Source: Carex sylvatica (taxonomy: Eukaryota; Streptophyta; Magnoliopsida; Poales; Cyperaceae). From it: a stretch of 64,000 bases of DNA. Location of the stretch: contig CAXKVR010000019.1 of NCBI GenBank assembly GCA_964058845.1, positions 410,030-474,029 on the forward strand. Reading direction: 5' to 3'. Made by a program: the position numbers and the translations under genes. The notes below the pieces were generated by a model. It searched no databases. It worked only from the letters and a program-made list of their open reading frames with translations, and was not told where the DNA came from. Shown here piece after piece: positions 59,989 through 64,000 of the stretch (the stretch's first letter is position 1; the number at the start of each line of letters is the position of its first letter).

Positions 59989-61197
59989 CTTCATACACAT
60001 CTTTATTTACTTTATTTGAAAATATTTTAGTACAGTATAAACTATCTCAAATCTAAATCTAAGTTAATATTTTTACTAATGTAAATCCAAATCTACTTAG
60101 TTTTGACCGTTTCAAGATCTAAATCAATATCTTTTATCATTTTAGCAGATTTTTTTTTCAGAACTTATTTTTTCATTTAATTGAAAAGTATTATATATAT
60201 ATAATTTTAATTTAACGTTGATTCCATTTTTTCTTAAATTCCTAATATTAACTAATCTTCTATATAAAATTTAAGTCAATGTTGTTGAATATTTTTTCTT
60301 AAATACCTAATAAATATCCATCTAATGTCCAATATATATAAGTTTTTGCCATATGTACTTTTTCTTATTTTAAATATATGAATATTAAAATAAAATTACA
60401 TGTTTTTATATTAAATCAAGATTTCCGCAACTAATTTCACGGTACAACCGAACACTCATTTTAGCACATTCTCGTAATCAATCCGTACTCATGAGTTTCC
60501 GATTTTTCGAAAGTGGATTTTCATTTTCAAAAAACACTATCTCATGTAATCTCATGACAAACGAACATGCCCTGAGTTACACCACCAGTATCACCGGTTT
60601 GTCATATTATAAGTATCAGACCTATTTTAGATTTAATAGACTCCAAATTTCTCTGATTTATTTTAAAATATGTACACTTCACTTTAATATTTGTGCATTT
60701 ATATGTTTCAATTTTTGTGTGCAAGAATTTTAAAACGAATCCAACAAACTTGGAGCCCATCGAACTCAAAGAATTAAATATCGAACTTACTCCGTTCTAA
60801 TCATATTAACCCTACAACTCCACATGATCCAACCAACAACCTTGATGCATCAAGATTCTACCTCCTTACTGGAGGCACCAAGAGCAGTATACACCAAACA
60901 ATGAATTTCCAGGGTTCAATGGTGTGAGAATTATTTCCAGTTGTTGTGCAATACTCCTAACGTTTGAGAATTAATCTTTGATCTAGTAGTAAATTAAGGC
61001 AATGATCTGTGTGTGGAGATCACAGGTTTATAATTCAAAAGAAACAATTTTTTTATGAATATTAAATAGTTAGATGATTTAATTTCCAACCTTTACTAAA
61101 AATAAATACCCTTAGTGTTAAAGTAATACATTGTATATCTTTTAACCTTACAAATAGTCACATACTTTTGTAGTGTAACGAAATTGTAGGTGCCCTT
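59989..61197. other. AT-rich spacer
   Basis: No supported gene; the plus-strand frame at 60491-60733 shows no domain. Confidence 0.45.
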
Positions 61198-61421
61198 ATC
61201 TGTTATATAGCTAAGCATTAGCCAGGCTAGCAATATATTTAAGAAATTTATTCTAATTTAATTCAAATTAGTACATATCAGAATTCAAGAGGGGATAACA
61301 AAAATTTCAATCTGTTATATAGGTAAGCATTAGCCAGGCTAGCAATATATTTAAGAAATTTATTCTAATTTAATTCAAATTAGTACATATCAGAATTCAA
61401 GAGGGGATAACAAAAATTTCA
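61198..61421 (+). repeat. Recent tandem duplication, two 112 bp units
   Basis: 61198-61309 and 61310-61421 are almost identical (one difference noted, GCTAAG versus GGTAAG). Very recent or still polymorphic. Confidence 0.93.
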
Positions 61422-62328
61422 GAGAAAGACAAAGTTGATCCAGACCTATAGATCTTTGTAAATTTTCAAAATTCAAAAGGGAAGTTGCCCCCCTTGGCTC
61501 CACTTTGGTCTGCCCCTGCAAAAAAGCAGGCAGCTCCAATAGCATATTAAAATGAGTTTGTAGAAAATGCAAAAACTCGTGTAAGTTTGAGTTAAACTGC
61601 TGTTGATTATGAAAATTAAATGCAAATTTTGAAGTGGATTGCTGAACATTCATGGTGAAACTGAATCTTCAAATTTTTAAAGATAGTAGCGCTAATTATA
61701 AAATAAATTTAGTTAAATTATAAGGACAAAAATAGCTTACTCAATCCGGGCTCAACATTGCAATAATTAATATAACTACAGACCAGAATATATATAACCA
61801 GTTGAAAACAACAAGCAGGATATATAGCTAATATAAACAATTTTTGAAATAAATTATTATAAATTTTTCAAGTGGTGCAGATGATATGATGCATGTTTGT
61901 TTAATCTCTTTCTAAAAAGAGATATAAATTTAATTCTGACAAAAGACTTCTAGAAAAAGAAAATATCGAAGTTAATTACAAAATTATTATTTTAAAAAAT
62001 AAATAAATTGATATGGCTTGATATTATCCTTCCCCGGCCTCGTTATTAAGAGATATCAATAGGAACGTGCCTAATTATCCTAGCTAGGTTCGGTAAAGAA
62101 CTGGAACCCACTCCCGTACCACTTCAAGACCACAAAATAAAAGTATTAACAAAACGATAAGTGATAAAACATGTTATCAGAAAAAAAAAAAGAAGAAGAA
62201 GAAGAAGACAGGTGTCTGTGTTTAATTGAATACTGGGAATGCCTAGGTCAGTTTAAATATAACCCTTGCAGCTCTTACTGAATCACTAAAACTGGAGGTC
62301 CGTCATTCCAACCCCTATCTAGCTAACA
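61422..62328. other. Upstream region of the Pi21-like gene
   Basis: The minus-strand frame at 61390-61653 overlaps the tandem duplication and shows no domain. An (AAG)n run lies at about 62187-62208. A weak TATA-like TTTAAATATAAC is at 62252-62263, about 70 bases before the ATG. Confidence 0.4.
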
Positions 62329-63301
62329 ATGGGAGACAAGGTTCGCGTTAAGTTCAAAATTTCCATTTCCATTCTGTTATTATAGTAAGCTATTTCAATT
62401 ACTTCAAATTTAATCGTATAATGAATCTCATTAATTGTAGGTGTATACACTTGTTATTAGTGTGGACTTAGGTTGTTGCCGTTGTCGACAAGCAATCCAG
62501 GATTATCTCTGCCAGTTGCAACGTACAATTACATATGAGAGAATTGCTCAAAATCTTTGCTAAATTTTTCATGTACAATTATATCAATAACCACATATGT
62601 TCTTGTAATTTTTTTCTCGTTAATTAGGTAAACATTGCAATCGCATTGTGGCAATTGTCTATGAAGAGAAGAATAATCATGTGCTGGTATCTGTCCTTTT
62701 TGATCCGGAGCAACTCAAAAGAAAGCTGCTTTGCAAGTTTCCTAAAATAATCAATGGCATAGACATCAGGCCACCCAAGGAAAAGCCACCGAAAAAGGAT
62801 GAAAACAAGGAAAAATGGTTGAAGGAGTGCTTGGAAGAATACGAGGAAATAAGCAAATGCATCGAAAAATGCAAGAAAGAATGTGAGGAGAAATGCAGGA
62901 CAGAATGTGAGAAAAAATTCAGATGCAAATGCAAAGGCAAATGCGAATGGGAATGCAAACGGGAATGCAAATGCGAATGCAAATGCAAATGCAAATGCAA
63001 AAAGGAGGTCCCATCGAATGAGCCACCAAAGCCGCTGGTGCATCCAGACCCACCAAAGCCACCGGTGTGTCCATGGCCACCACAAGTGGTTTGTTGTCCT
63101 CGTCCTTGCCCATGCTTTACATCATGGTCCAACAATTGGAGGTGTTGCTCTTGTGGGGTAGAGAGTTGGCCCGGAATGTGCGGTCCCGGTTGGGGCAGTG
63201 GGCCCAGTCATGGGGGTCGTCCACAGTGGGGTAAGTGCGAGTCAAGTCAGCCACCCAATATCGTCTTTGAATCCGCGGCGCCGTCTTGTAGCATCATGTA
63301 A
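62329..63301 (+). CDS. Isoprenylated HMA-domain protein, Pi21-like, with Cys/Lys-rich tail
   Basis: Three exons, 62329-62340, 62441-62522 and 62628-63301, with GT-AG introns and agreeing phases; 255 aa from ATGGGAGACAAG. The HMA domain spans exons 1-3: beta strand VYTLVISVDLGCC, metal pair Cys16 and Cys19 (CCRC), then the CKFPKI helix end near 67-72. The CCRC form marks the clade of rice Pi21 and its relatives. A Pro/Lys linker is followed by a Cys-rich tract (99-155) with 16 Cys, first spaced every four residues (KCIEKCKKECEEKC) and then alternating (CKCECKCKCKCKC), then Pro-rich and Cys/Trp/Gly-rich segments. It ends CSIM, a CaaX prenylation box. Likely membrane-tethered metal binding; Pi21 itself is a negative regulator of blast resistance, but that role is not implied for this gene. 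The Cys/Lys tract is encoded by a TGCAAA/TGCGAA hexamer repeat. Confidence 0.87.
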
Positions 63302-64000
63302 CCACATTGTTTGTTTATGCAGATCGATTATGAAGAACCTAAAATCATAATTGCTTCCTATTGTGTACCGTAATATATAATTCAGCTAGCCTGGTAAGGG
63401 GTGAACACCTCTTGCTTATTATGCTGGTGTAATTCTCATGAAACAACAACTATACTTGTATTATCATCATAATTTAAGTGTTATATGTTTTTATGTTGTG
63501 ATTGGTATCTGTATCGGTTGTGTAATTGTGTAAATTGTTATATGAATAAACAAGTGGTTTACTATTTTTCCATTGTTTTCCATTGTGTGACCTTTAATGA
63601 GAACTGTGTATCTAATTAAATAATTGAAGACAAATTTGAATTTGTTGGAATGATTTGATAGTTCGACGTGAGGTTATACCAACTGAAGAATAGCCATCTT
63701 TTGAAAGCGTTGTGTATTTATGAAATGTGAATACTTCTTTAAATTGAAGCGGGACATTTATCTTGGTCGTTATTATCTATATAATATTAAATGATCCCCA
63801 ATTTCACCTAATTTTATGTCCTTATGTAGATGTACATAATAATAGCATAGCCCTAATCAACGATATATACTGTGGAAAACGATATGGCAGGTGGATAGTC
63901 TTCATCGTTTTTGGAGACTAGCAAACATTCAAGTCAATTGCTACCAAGCAACTCAATATATATAGAAGCGAAGAAGGAGGTACCTATCGTTTTCTAAACA
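63302..64000. other. 3' flank of the Pi21-like gene
   Basis: Likely 3' UTR up to about 63560 (AATAAA at 63545-63550, within GAATAAAC). Nothing further recognised to the window end. Confidence 0.45.

Noticed and set aside
61390..61653. 87-codon minus-strand frame with Gln/Phe-rich sequence
   Set aside because: Its C-terminal codons run into the recent tandem duplication, and no domain or homologous family could be recognised.
62624..63135. Long open frames on the minus strand and in other frames opposite the last exon of the Pi21-like gene
   Set aside because: Shadow frames of the hexamer repeat; the plus-strand frame has HMA, CaaX and consistent splice sites.

Overview
The window is nuclear DNA of a flowering plant. 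The evidence is plant-only protein families with plant-type GT-AG introns (a QALGGH zinc finger protein with an EAR tail, the plant Mediator subunit MED32, two isoprenylated HMA-domain proteins, a plastid-targeted membrane protein), long AT-rich spacers, and plant Copia, hAT and Mutator-type repeats. I cannot name the species.

Genes are few and small. They are: a GIS3/ZFP8-type C2H2 zinc finger gene with upstream ORFs in its leader (2536-3312, +); a three-helix small membrane protein gene (18868-19251, +) converging on a plastid-targeted membrane protein gene (19807-20316, -); MED32 (23779-24255, +) converging on a five-exon HIPP9-like heavy-metal-associated isoprenylated protein gene (24761-26988, -); and, at the right edge, a three-exon Pi21-like HMA protein gene with a Cys/Lys-repeat tail (62329-63301, +). 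An orphan 77-codon frame at 59537-59770 (-) may be a gene fragment. I found no rRNA, no intact tRNA and no CRISPR array.

The rest is mostly transposon sequence, and many elements can be bounded exactly by their target-site duplications (TSDs). (1) About 15 near-palindromic 360-420 bp elements with 9-10 bp TSDs (Mutator type) share one internal arm but carry different end modules; nine of them, two only half length, form a chain at 6063-9420, separated by (TA)n/(GA)n microsatellites. (2) Other 9-10 bp TSD families: GAGTAGAAC ends (four copies, one inside an intron of the HIPP9-like gene), GAATTC/TATCCTCT ends (four copies with clear TSDs plus a related hairpin), GAGGGTTCAAA ends. (3) hAT elements with 8 bp TSDs: 21942-22490, 28402-28751, 31206-33375, 34475-34730, 43275-43866, 53309-56683, 59796-59988. 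(4) A gutted Copia element (10127-17153) with both LTRs, PBS and PPT, but only the RT/RNase H end of pol, carrying a hAT copy and a reversed LTR-retrotransposon piece. (5) Two fragments of one Copia (SIRE-like) LTR in opposite orientation (5395-5897 and 48450-49200). (6) One Tourist-like TTA-TSD element (42541-42963).

The strongest lead is the modular palindromic MITE group: a constant arm, interchangeable ends, an apparent chimera at 8331-8751, and a habit of lying in microsatellites. Nested insertions (a hAT inside a MITE inside unique DNA at 53116-56715, with the MITE length recovered to within one base of its sister copy) give a relative order of events.
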